From Clostridiales bacterium (GTDB lineage: Bacteria > Bacillota > Clostridia > Oscillospirales > Acutalibacteraceae): DNA of 6,138 bases. The notes below the pieces were generated by a model. It worked only from the letters and a program-made list of their open reading frames with translations. It did no database searches and was not told where the DNA came from. The stretch is from NCBI GenBank assembly GCA_012728445.1, contig JAAYFA010000001.1:1-6138 (forward strand), written 5' to 3'. Within the stretch, counting starts at the first letter, position 1; each line of letters begins with the position of its first letter. The position numbers and the translations under genes are program-made. Below, in pieces: positions 1 to 6,079 of this stretch.

Positions 1-1019
1 CAATTACACTGATTGTATCTTACTTCTCCCTTGTCTTGGGGGAATTGGCACCCAAACGTATTGCTATGCAGATACCGGAAAAAGTCTCCTTCCGTTCCAT
101 CGGAATTCTGCTTTTTATCGCCGCTGTTGCCAAACCATTAGTCAAAATCCTTTCATTTTCCACCAACCTTATCGTGCGCCTGTTCGGTTTTGACCCCAAC
201 GCCAGCCAAAAACTGGTGACGGAGGAAGAAATCCGTATGCTCGTCGATGTGGGCGGGGAACGCGGCGTTATTGAAGAAGTCCAAAAGGAAATGATCAATA
301 ATATCTTTGAATTTGACGATATTGATGTCAGTGACATTATGACACACCGCACCAATATTTTTGCTGTGGAAGCCAACGACCCCATGGAAGACCTTATTAA
401 AATCGCCAAAGAGGAAGGGTATTCCCGCATCCCCGTGTTTGACGACGACCCGGACAACATCATCGGCATTGTTTACGTTAAGGACCTGCTGAAATTCATC
501 GGCAACGACATGCCGGAGGAAAACACCCTGCGCAGTATTATGCGAAAAGCTTACTATATACCGGAAACCAAGCGTTGCGGCGAACTGCTTAAAGAGATGA
601 CCACGAGCCACGTGCAAATGGCCGTTGTGGTGGATGAATACGGTGGCACAGCAGGGCTTGTAACGCTGGAGGATTTACTGGAGGCTATTGTCGGCAACAT
701 TCAGGATGAATACGACAACGAGGCGGAAGAGATCTCCAAAATCGACGAAAACACTTTTACCGTCGACGGTATTACCGATATTGACGAGGTGGAAGAACTT
801 TTTGGCATCCATATCCCGGAGGGGGAATACGACACCTTAGCCGGCTTTGTCATTAGTCTGCTGGGATTTTTGCCACAGGACCAAGACATGAATGTGGTAG
901 AACATGAAAACCTGCGCTTTACCGTTCTAAAAGTGGAGGAAAGGCGCATTGAAAAGATCAAGGTGGAGATTTTACCCCCCGCCAAAAACGAATCAAAAAA
1001 TGATGACGCCCGTGACTGA
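1..1019 (+). CDS. CNNM/CorC-HlyC family membrane protein (DUF21-CBS-CBS-CorC_HlyC), 5' end cut by window
   Basis: The gene runs off the left edge; the frame is open from base 3 and the true start is outside, so the TTG at 36 is not the start. Visible residues (number 1 = codon at base 3) begin inside the DUF21 membrane domain with its signature GELAPKR (13-19) and a last hydrophobic segment. The family linker TEEEIRMLVDVGGERG follows. A CBS pair comes next: CBS1 from about residue 109 (VSDIMTHR) to 170, and CBS2 about 177-238, ending in the hallmark DEYGGTAGLVTLEDLLEAIV. A CorC_HlyC domain occupies about 248-327. Relatives are membrane proteins linked to magnesium or other divalent cation export; CBS pairs usually bind adenine nucleotides. 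Older labels such as 'hemolysin' are misleading. The specific ion cannot be read from the sequence. It is the first visible gene of the four-gene run, 46 nt before the hexosaminidase gene. Confidence 0.95.
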   Translation, partial: ITLIVSYFSLVLGELAPKRIAMQIPEKVSFRSIGILLFIAAVAKPLVKILSFSTNLIVRLFGFDPNASQKLVTEEEIRMLVDVGGERGVIEEVQKEMINNIFEFDDIDVSDIMTHRTNIFAVEANDPMEDLIKIAKEEGYSRIPVFDDDPDNIIGIVYVKDLLKFIGNDMPEENTLRSIMRKAYYIPETKRCGELLKEMTTSHVQMAVVVDEYGGTAGLVTLEDLLEAIVGNIQDEYDNEAEEISKIDENTFTVDGITDIDEVEELFGIHIPEGEYDTLAGFVISLLGFLPQDQDMNVVEHENLRFTVLKVEERRIEKIKVEILPPAKNESKNDDARD

Positions 1020-1054
1020 CAACGTTGACACGACCGCATAAATTTTAACCGGCT

Positions 1055-1059
1055 GAGGT
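1055..1059 (+). promoter_or_regulatory. Ribosome binding site of the GH20 gene
   Basis: GAGGT lies 6 nt before ATG 1066 and fixes the start. The 46-nt gap to the previous stop shows no convincing promoter or terminator, which supports co-transcription with the CNNM-type gene. Confidence 0.7.
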
Positions 1060-1065
1060 AACATA

Positions 1066-2520
1066 ATGGAAACCCTTAATATTATCCCCTACCCAAACTA
1101 TATCAAGAGGCTCGGTGCCGACATTTCGTCAGACGAACTGAACGTTGCCGGCTCGACTATAACGATAACGGATGAAATAGTAAACCCCGAAGGCTACGAA
1201 CTCATCATAGAGAACGGGCGCGTACAAATAAGCGCCGGCGGTCCCGCGGGTGCCTTTTATGCCAAAGAAACCTTGAAGCAATTGGCGGCAGACGGCGACA
1301 GCACCCTCCCCTGTGTGGAAATTCGGGATGAACCGGCATATCCCTACAGAGGCTTCATGCTCGATTCCGTCAGACACATGACAGCGCTTGATGACGTTAA
1401 AAAAATGATCGATGCCGCGGCGATGCTTAAAATGAATGTGTTGCACTGGCATTTGACAGACGACCAAGGTTGGCGCATTGAAATTAAAAGTCACCCGGAA
1501 CTCGTAAACAAAGGTGCCTACCGTAGTGGTTCCCACTTTGGTAAAATTCACAGTGAAGAAAGATACGGTGGCTATTACACCAAGCATGAACTGCGCGACA
1601 TCGTCGATTACTGCGCAAAAAAGCATATAGAGGTTATCCCGGAAATTGACATGCCCGGGCATATGGTGGCCGCAATCGCTGCCTACCCGGAAATTTCTTG
1701 CCGCGGCGAACAGATAGCGGTTGAAACCAGACAAGGCATTTTCCCCGATATTTTATGTGCCGGTAACGACAAAACCTTTGAGATTATTTTCGATGTCTTG
1801 GATGAGGTCATGGCTATCTTCCCCTCAAAATACATCCACATCGGCGGCGACGAAGCGCCCAAAAAGCGTTGGAAAGAATGCCCCCGCTGCCAACGACTTA
1901 TAGAAGATCTCGGATTAAATGATGAAGAGGAGTTGCAAGGCTGGTTTGTTAACCGCGTTGCCGATTTTCTGCGGGCAAACGGACGGCAAGCTATCGCTTG
2001 GAACGAAAGTTTGAACAGCGGTTTGCTCGGCAATGACATCTTGGTGCAAATGTGGATGGACAAAAAAAAGCGCAGTGTCGATTTTGCAAACCAAGGCGGC
2101 AAAATCATCGTGTCCCCTTTTTACCATTACTATACCGATTACCCGTACGCTATGACACCACTCAACAAAACCTACAAGTTTGAACCGGTACTCAAAGGCA
2201 TCAAAGATGGTTGCGTGCAGAATGTTGTCGGCGTGGAAACGCCAATTTGGACCGAGCACGTTCGAGATTTCAAACAAATGTGCTTTATGATATACCCGCG
2301 TTTTGCCGCCGTTGCGGAAACGGGCTGGACGCAGGAGTATAACAAGGATGTTGGGGACTTTAACCGCCGCATGGCGCTTTTTGTCCCCTTGCTTGAAGAG
2401 ATAGGCATCACCCCCGCCAACGAGAGCGCATGGAACCCCAACATCTTCAAACGCCTTGCACATACAATTCGCTTTTTCCTTGGGATCACGACAAAAGATA
2501 TGATAAAAGGTTATGACTAA
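1066..2520 (+). CDS. Family GH20 beta-N-acetylhexosaminidase, predicted cytoplasmic
   Basis: A 484-aa glycoside hydrolase that should remove terminal beta-linked GlcNAc (or GalNAc) by substrate-assisted catalysis. Residues 1 to about 88 form a GH20b-type N-terminal domain. The TIM barrel starts at YPYRGFMLD (92-100), where R95 fits the conserved sugar-binding Arg. It continues with HWHLTDDQGWR (127-137), PEIDMPGH (192-199) and the catalytic pair D262-E263 in HIGGDEAP. Further family positions are AWNES (311-315), QMW (328-330), WTE (395-397) and the closing YPRFAAVAETGW (410-421). All key residues are present, so the enzyme looks active. There is no signal peptide or lipobox, which suggests cytosolic action on imported sugars, for example muropeptide or chitobiose-type products; this is inference. 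ATG 1066 is supported by GAGGT at 1055-1059 with 6 nt spacing. Substrate preference cannot be assigned. Confidence 0.96.
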   Translation: METLNIIPYPNYIKRLGADISSDELNVAGSTITITDEIVNPEGYELIIENGRVQISAGGPAGAFYAKETLKQLAADGDSTLPCVEIRDEPAYPYRGFMLDSVRHMTALDDVKKMIDAAAMLKMNVLHWHLTDDQGWRIEIKSHPELVNKGAYRSGSHFGKIHSEERYGGYYTKHELRDIVDYCAKKHIEVIPEIDMPGHMVAAIAAYPEISCRGEQIAVETRQGIFPDILCAGNDKTFEIIFDVLDEVMAIFPSKYIHIGGDEAPKKRWKECPRCQRLIEDLGLNDEEELQGWFVNRVADFLRANGRQAIAWNESLNSGLLGNDILVQMWMDKKKRSVDFANQGGKIIVSPFYHYYTDYPYAMTPLNKTYKFEPVLKGIKDGCVQNVVGVETPIWTEHVRDFKQMCFMIYPRFAAVAETGWTQEYNKDVGDFNRRMALFVPLLEEIGITPANESAWNPNIFKRLAHTIRFFLGITTKDMIKGYD

Positions 2521-2540
2521 ATAGCGCAAGGAGAATTATA

Positions 2541-3050
2541 ATGGCATCCTATGAAACGCTGTCCAAAAAAGCCTTAAAACTAATGAGGATAACCTCGGTT
2601 ATAGGGCTTTTTTTTCTGCTTGCGCCTGCCTGTGTTCTGGCGGGCATGATGTTTTATGCGGGCAATACACTCTCCGGCGCACTGACGTTGACGGGTGCCG
2701 TCATGTTTTGCGTCGCTTACGTTCTTGTGGTGCCCCCTATCCGCTTTCGCCGTTATACCTACTTAATCGCCGACGATAGAATTGAAATTATCGAAGGTAT
2801 TTTGTTTGTCACAAGAACGATAGTGCCCATTGACAGAATCCATCAAATCGACATCAAGCGCGGCCCGCTCGACACCGCCACGGGCGTGGCAAAGGTCATT
2901 GTCACCACCGCCGGTTCCGCCGCGGTATTCCGCTTTTTGGAGCCGGAAAGAGCCGATTCCATCGCGCTTTACCTCAACGAATCCATCAGCCGCAAGTTAA
3001 GAGCCAAAGAAACCAATCAAGACAATGAGGAAACAGATCATGTTCGGTAG
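2541..3050 (+). CDS. Small membrane protein with one bacterial PH domain (bPH_2, YdbS-like)
   Basis: A 169-aa protein with two predicted membrane helices (about residues 16-38 and 43-65). A bacterial PH-like bPH_2 (formerly DUF304) domain follows at about 70-152. The family pattern is visible: YTYLIADDRIEIIEGIL, then VPIDRIHQIDIKRGPLD (95-111), then a beta-rich stretch ending in a helix. The tail is charged and hydrophilic. Length and layout match Bacillus YdbS. It starts 20 nt after the GH20 gene with a very good AAGGAG at 2528-2533 (7 nt spacing), and its 3' end overlaps the next gene, as expected for translationally coupled partners. In Bacillus the YdbS/YdbT pair protects against the circular bacteriocin amylocyclicin. 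Whether this pair does the same is unknown. The two products probably act as a complex in the cell membrane. Confidence 0.9.
   Translation: MASYETLSKKALKLMRITSVIGLFFLLAPACVLAGMMFYAGNTLSGALTLTGAVMFCVAYVLVVPPIRFRRYTYLIADDRIEIIEGILFVTRTIVPIDRIHQIDIKRGPLDTATGVAKVIVTTAGSAAVFRFLEPERADSIALYLNESISRKLRAKETNQDNEETDHVR
3027..3030 (+). promoter_or_regulatory. Ribosome binding site that favours the 3040 start of the YdbT-like gene
   Basis: GAGG, 9 nt before ATG 3040, lies inside the end of the YdbS-like gene. The competing ATG at 3025 overlaps this site and has no comparable site of its own, so 3040 is preferred. Confidence 0.55.
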
Positions 3051-4536
3051 CCCGACCCGTAACCATATAACCATCATTTTTGAGCGACTGGGCTTCGTGT
3101 TCTTTACGCTCATTCTTGTTATATCCGGCAATATCTCAAGCTCCTTGAACCGCATTTTTAGCCCGGCGTTTTGGCAAGATCTGTTCAACGAGGCCACTTC
3201 GCTTGATGATACCCTTGTGGTGCTGGGCGGCGTGGGACTATTGCTGCTGGTAAGCATCGTGCTATTTATATCCCTACTGTACTGGCTGAAAACCTTTTTC
3301 TATATCGAAGGACAAAACTTTATTTTTGAACGCAAAACGATGTTTAAAAAATATTCCAAACTGCCCATAGCCAACATCGCCACGGTCAATATTCAAAGAA
3401 GTGTCTTTGAAAGACTGGTTGGTACCAGCAAGGTCAAACTGGACCTGAACTCCTCCCACACGGCCAACCGGACAGATTTTTCTTTCGTGCTGCGACAGGA
3501 CGATGCGCAGGCACTGCGCAGCGCACTTTATGCGCTGAAGGCTGCTCAATCGCAAGTGGCCAACGCAGCTGTTGCAACCGAAACCGGCACGGCGGAGGTT
3601 GCTCCCGGGATGCCTGTCATATCTTTTTCCAACATCGAAGTGATTCGGCACAAGCTGCTGTCTCTATCCCTCTGGCAAGTTGTTTTCGGTATACTTGTTA
3701 TTTTTGTTATGCCGGCCTTGGACCCGCAGAACACCTATGATTTTAAAAGTGCCGTTAGTTTCGCTCTTTTGGCTCTGGCCGGCGGTGGGGCTTTAATGAT
3801 TTGGAGCGTGTTAAACCTCGCGGGTTATACCGTGGAACGGGACGAAAAGAACATCTTCATCAACTGCGGGCTGATTAAAAAAACAAGCTACACCTTCGAA
3901 AAGCAGAAGATACACGCCGTTTTTGTCAAACAGCCCGTCCTCGCACGCATATTCAAGCTTTATGCCATCGAGATCGCCGTTGTGGGACTCGGCAACGAGA
4001 AAGCCGAAACGCCCGAACTGTGCCTGTTGGTCAACAAAGAGCAGGCGGAAAAGGTGTTGCTCCAGTGCGCCGCGGACTTTGAATGCGAAGGCACCACCAT
4101 CCCCTCCCATAAAGCGGCACTGATCCCCGCCGCAGTTCAGACCGTTGTTTTTTCTACTGTGGTATTTTTGTTTTTAAGGTTTTCACAGTTCCCTTATGCC
4201 TTGGCGACGGGTGCAGCTGTTCTTGTTTTTACCGCTTTGGGTGGTTGGCTGAGTTATAAAACGAAAACCATCGCCTATGACGACAGCGTTTTTCATTATT
4301 CCAAAGGTATTTTTTCCAAAAGAAAGGTTATGTTCAAGTACAGTAATATCCAAGACACCCGCATAAAAACAAACTTTCTGCTCAGTCGCCTGAACGCCGG
4401 TAGGATGTCGTTAAACATTCTCTCCGGCTCCAAAATGAAAGCACATCAAACCGGGTACTTTGAGTTGCCACACTTTGAGACAGTCAGCGACCACGTTGTG
4501 GAGCATGAGGACAGCTCAACCGGACTGCTGGAGTAG
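3040..4536 (+). CDS. Multi-pass membrane protein with three bacterial PH domains (YdbT-like)
   Basis: A 498-aa protein made of three repeats of a membrane helix pair plus a bPH_2 domain. Helices lie at about 13-30 and 58-82, 207-227 and 237-261, and 360-380 and 386-402. PH-like domains lie at about 86-170 (YIEGQNFIFERKTMFKKYSKLPI), 262-345 (YTVERDEKNIFINCGLIKK) and 408-482 (KTIAYDDSVFHYSKGIF). A low-complexity Ala/Thr/Val linker (about 167-190) joins units 1 and 2. Size and architecture match Bacillus YdbT (about 490 aa), the partner of the preceding YdbS-like gene. I chose ATG 3040 because GAGG at 3027-3030 sits 9 nt before it. An in-frame ATG at 3025 would add five residues (MRKQI) but has only a poor ribosome site. 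With the chosen start the gene overlaps its partner by 11 nt. It is the last gene before the terminator. Function: membrane or bacteriocin stress by analogy only. Confidence 0.9.
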   Translation: MFGSPTRNHITIIFERLGFVFFTLILVISGNISSSLNRIFSPAFWQDLFNEATSLDDTLVVLGGVGLLLLVSIVLFISLLYWLKTFFYIEGQNFIFERKTMFKKYSKLPIANIATVNIQRSVFERLVGTSKVKLDLNSSHTANRTDFSFVLRQDDAQALRSALYALKAAQSQVANAAVATETGTAEVAPGMPVISFSNIEVIRHKLLSLSLWQVVFGILVIFVMPALDPQNTYDFKSAVSFALLALAGGGALMIWSVLNLAGYTVERDEKNIFINCGLIKKTSYTFEKQKIHAVFVKQPVLARIFKLYAIEIAVVGLGNEKAETPELCLLVNKEQAEKVLLQCAADFECEGTTIPSHKAALIPAAVQTVVFSTVVFLFLRFSQFPYALATGAAVLVFTALGGWLSYKTKTIAYDDSVFHYSKGIFSKRKVMFKYSNIQDTRIKTNFLLSRLNAGRMSLNILSGSKMKAHQTGYFELPHFETVSDHVVEHEDSSTGLLE

Positions 4537-4556
4537 TTTTTTTCAAAATACGTGTT

Positions 4557-4594
4557 AACCGGCTGTAAAGTGTGATAACTTTACAGCCGGTTTT
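4557..4594 (+). terminator. Intrinsic terminator of the four-gene operon
   Basis: A perfect 14-bp stem (4557-4570 with 4579-4592, arm AACCGGCTGTAAAG) encloses an 8-nt loop TGTGATAA and ends in TTTT (4591-4594). It begins 20 nt after the stop codon of the YdbT-like gene. The T run is short, but the stem is strong and placement is right. Read on the other strand the stem is followed by TTAACACG rather than a T tract, so it should serve mainly the + strand operon. Confidence 0.85.
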
Positions 4595-4645
4595 ATGTAT
4601 TGTGTTAAACGCTGATAACCTTGGGTTTTGCATCATCCGTAGTAG

Positions 4646-4667
4646 GGAACGACCCCCGTGTCGTTCC
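4646..4667. repeat. Hairpin in the convergent intergenic repeat region
   Basis: A perfect 8-bp inverted repeat (GGAACGAC 4646-4653, GTCGTTCC 4660-4667) with a 6-nt loop CCCCGT. It has no T tract on either side, so it is not a standard terminator. It resembles, from memory, palindromic intergenic repeats that are common in Clostridia. A second short GC-rich hairpin follows at 4683-4695 (CCCCG, loop TGC, CGGGG). Both sit between the operon terminator and the end of bro-N, so they could also serve as structured 3' ends for bro-N transcripts. Confidence 0.6.
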
Positions 4668-4699
4668 GAGCAGTGCATTACGCCCCGTGCCGGGGGAGA

Positions 4700-4721
4700 A
4701 AAATCATAGAACCGCCCGATT
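4700..4721 (-). repeat. Dispersed repeat, copy A, at the stop codon of the Bro-N gene
   Basis: On the + strand it reads AAAATCATAGAACCG followed by CCCGATT. It matches copy B at 5779-5801 at every base apart from one extra T in copy B. In the direction of the minus-strand gene it begins with the last two bases of the TAA stop codon. Copies A and B are in the same orientation and flank the Bro-N gene and its upstream region. Confidence 0.85.
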
Positions 4722-5556
4722 AAGATTCATTTTCGCCCTTTAACGCTTTCAGGTCTTTAGCGTTTTGAGCGGTAACGACCTTTTGACGCGTTGATTTTTC
4801 AAGCTGTACCCTCGCGGCTTTGGCTACATTTCCGCCTTTCGTCGCTACTTTCTTATTTTCTTCCAAGGTTTCGGGTTCTTCTTCTTTTGAAATTTCGGTG
4901 GTTGACGCTTCCGCAAGCATGTTTAGAATCAGCTCGACATTTGTCATATTATCACGAAGGTTTTCTTTCTTCAAACCTTTAAGCTCTTTATATTCTCTTG
5001 TTGTTCTGCCCGACCAAGCTTTGGTTATTTCATCGGTCAGAATTGCATATTCCAAGCCTTTTTTCATACCCCTTGAATCCCATTCATCCGTCAAATCCTT
5101 CCGGACTTCAATGGTTTTCAGGCGTTGGTTAACCCAATTAACCGAATAACCCTTTTTCAGATATGTTTCAAGTGCACGGTCAATCGCAAGTTCCGGGTCA
5201 GCGGTTTCATCAATTCTCTCACTGCCGGCCTTCGCGAGCCACATTTTAAACGGTTCTTCTTTAGGCGAAGGAATCGATTGAATAAGCCGCAGAAGTTGCT
5301 CCGTATCGGCAACATCTGTTAAACGCATCTTACCGTCCTCTGCAAGCATTTTCAAACCGTGACAATTTGTCACGGTTTCATTTCCTTCCTCTTTTAGCCT
5401 TTGTTTAAGCTTTCTCCAATATGCCTTGGGATCAATACTGTCAGTAAGAACTCCGCAAACATCCGGTATAGCAAAATACCACTTCTCCTGTTCGGAATCC
5501 CATTGAGTTCTTATTCTTTTTTCTTCAAACAGTTTGATTGCCTTATCTTTGTCCAC
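4720..5556 (-). CDS. Bro-N domain protein (phage antirepressor-like), possible companion of a type I restriction locus
   Basis: A 278-aa soluble protein. Residues about 8-105 form a Bro-N domain: KWYFAIPDVCGVLTDS, DPKAYWRKLKQRL, the NCHGLKMLAEDGK segment and LTDVADTEQLLRLIQSIPS. The rest is a conserved helical region (EPFKMWLAKAGSERIDETAD at 101-120; ELAIDRALETYLKKGYS; WVNQRLKTIEVRKDLTDEWD; AILTDEITKAWSGRT) and a Lys-rich tail. Bro-N domains occur in baculoviral BRO proteins and phage antirepressors and bind DNA. I recall this full-length type being frequent near type I restriction genes in Firmicutes and Bacteroidetes; that is memory, not a search. The start is GTG at 5556, chosen for its GGAGGA site at 8 nt spacing. 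The ORF looks complete. It lies 244 nt downstream of the hsdR stub on the same strand and converges on the operon. Biological role unknown: regulator or phage-defence accessory are both possible. Confidence 0.88.
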   Translation of the reverse strand: MDKDKAIKLFEEKRIRTQWDSEQEKWYFAIPDVCGVLTDSIDPKAYWRKLKQRLKEEGNETVTNCHGLKMLAEDGKMRLTDVADTEQLLRLIQSIPSPKEEPFKMWLAKAGSERIDETADPELAIDRALETYLKKGYSVNWVNQRLKTIEVRKDLTDEWDSRGMKKGLEYAILTDEITKAWSGRTTREYKELKGLKKENLRDNMTNVELILNMLAEASTTEISKEEEPETLEENKKVATKGGNVAKAARVQLEKSTRQKVVTAQNAKDLKALKGENES

Positions 5557-5564
5557 AGTTTGCT

Positions 5565-5570
5565 TCCTCC
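5565..5570 (-). promoter_or_regulatory. Ribosome binding site supporting the GTG start of the Bro-N gene
   Basis: GGAGGA (read on the minus strand) is 8 nt before GTG 5556. It is the strongest site in the neighbourhood and places the start at the first residues of the Bro-N fold (MDKDKAIKLFEE), so a non-ATG start is justified. Confidence 0.8.
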
Positions 5571-5586
5571 AACAATATTTTCAGTT

Positions 5587-5603
5587 GTACGATATTTCCG
5601 TAC
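5587..5603. promoter_or_regulatory. Operator-like inverted repeat upstream of the Bro-N gene
   Basis: GTACG (5587-5591) and CGTAC (5599-5603) form an inverted repeat with a 7-nt AT-rich centre, 31 nt before the GTG start and 17 nt before its ribosome site. A looser direct repeat overlaps it: ATATTTTC...GTACG followed by ATATTTCCGTACG within about 5575-5604. Such dyads often bind small regulators, and Bro-N proteins are DNA-binding, so self-regulation is conceivable. No clear -10/-35 pair was found nearby. The site could equally be part of the adjacent repeat DNA. Confidence 0.35.
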
Positions 5604-5629
5604 GGCTCGATTTTTATTTCTGCCTCTCA

Positions 5630-5778
5630 GTCATCTGCAGCGTCAGCTCTCCTAATAATGAAAGCCAAAGCGGTATCGCATCTTCCAAGCGTCCCTTGTT
5701 AAAGGGAAGAGGACCGCCCGCGGCGGTGAAGGGATTGTCGTTTGCGTAGGAGCATGGCGTGCCGTGCCCGCATGGTTT
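5630..5778. repeat. Palindrome-rich non-coding repeat segment between the hsdR stub and the Bro-N gene
   Basis: The gap between the two minus-strand genes has no credible gene. It holds several hairpins: TCCCTT/AAGGGA (5692-5697 with 5702-5707), ACCGCC/GGCGGT (5713-5718 with 5722-5727, loop CGC), and an interrupted palindrome at 5750-5769 around GGCGTGCC. GCATGG also occurs twice (5752-5757, 5770-5775). The order of these modules resembles composite intergenic repeats that I recall from clostridial genomes; family assignment needs a search. An ORF can be read through it, but it mixes repeat DNA with antisense of hsdR and is not believed. Confidence 0.55.
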
Positions 5779-5801
5779 AAAATCATAGAACCGTCCCGAT
5801 T
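5779..5801 (-). repeat. Dispersed repeat, copy B, at the stop codon of the hsdR stub
   Basis: On the + strand it reads AAAATCATAGAACCG, then T, then CCCGATT, the same as copy A apart from the inserted T. In gene direction it starts on the last base of the TAA stop codon (5803-5801) of the truncated hsdR. It forms the boundary at which HsdR homology ends, and joins the palindrome-rich segment to its left. Confidence 0.85.
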
Positions 5802-6079
5802 TATTCTTCGATGCCCTGCTGCATACCTGCGCCGACGCTGTGGTTGTTATCCTTCGCCTCAATAACCGCAAGAGGTAGGTTCGGCTTGTAGAGCAGGATA
5901 TAATCGGCCCGCTTCCTTTTACCCCTGGCAGTGACATTGCCGCGCACGATAACGCGCCCATCGGTAAAAGTGAACTCAGCCCTGATTTGACGACCTAAAT
6001 CCCACCCGGTGCCGACAATGGCAGGGGTAATGAACTGCATTTTTATGTCTTCCTCGGTAAGTGACTTTTTATTGTTCAT
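5801..6079 (-). pseudogene. hsdR: Type I restriction enzyme HsdR subunit, N-terminal remnant (92 codons)
   Basis: Intact HsdR (roughly 800-1100 aa) is the nuclease and DNA-translocating motor of type I restriction. Only the beginning of the N-terminal nuclease domain remains. The nuclease signature is present: D59 in KRKRADYIL, then E74-A-K76 in AVIEAKDNNH. Next comes the conserved HSVGAGMQQ. In EcoR124I-type enzymes a QxxxY motif follows; here Q88 is present, but the place of Tyr is E92, followed at once by TAA and repeat copy B. No helicase or C-terminal part is found in any frame of the window. The start at 6079 is supported by GAGG at 6087-6090 (7 nt spacing). The 5' end looks healthy, so the gene was lost by a 3' deletion or rearrangement, not by gradual decay. 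A short product could still be translated, but restriction activity is not expected. Confidence 0.85.

Noticed and set aside
1025..1053. TTGACA at 1025-1030 as a promoter for the GH20 gene
   Set aside because: No -10 box at 16-18 nt; the AT-rich TAAATTTTAA is too close. The GH20 gene is better explained as part of the operon.
1045..1055. 11-mer TTAACCGGCTG shared with the terminator stem at 4555-4565
   Set aside because: A few exact 11-mer matches are expected by chance in 6 kb, and the upstream copy does not form a hairpin.
4484..4678. 64-codon minus-strand open frame across the terminator and hairpin region
   Set aside because: It covers a perfect terminator stem, a repeat hairpin and the antisense end of the YdbT-like gene; no family resemblance.
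4820..5655. Plus-strand open frames opposite the Bro-N gene
   Set aside because: They are antisense shadows of a gene with clear domain homology and lack ribosome sites or domains.
4700..5801. Integron-like layout, each gene followed at once by a palindromic repeat
   Set aside because: No convincing paired RYYYAAC and GTTRRRY core sites were seen in the repeats, there is no integrase in the window, and one of the two genes is a truncated stub.
4600..5801. Insertion of a bro-N cassette into hsdR, with the rest of hsdR on the far side
   Set aside because: Sequence left of copy A (below 4700) has no HsdR coding in any frame, only repeat hairpins and the operon terminator.
5614..5961. 115-codon minus-strand open frame spanning the repeat region and part of hsdR
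   Set aside because: Its first half is an out-of-frame reading of the HsdR stub and its second half is palindromic repeat DNA; no ribosome site or recognisable domain.
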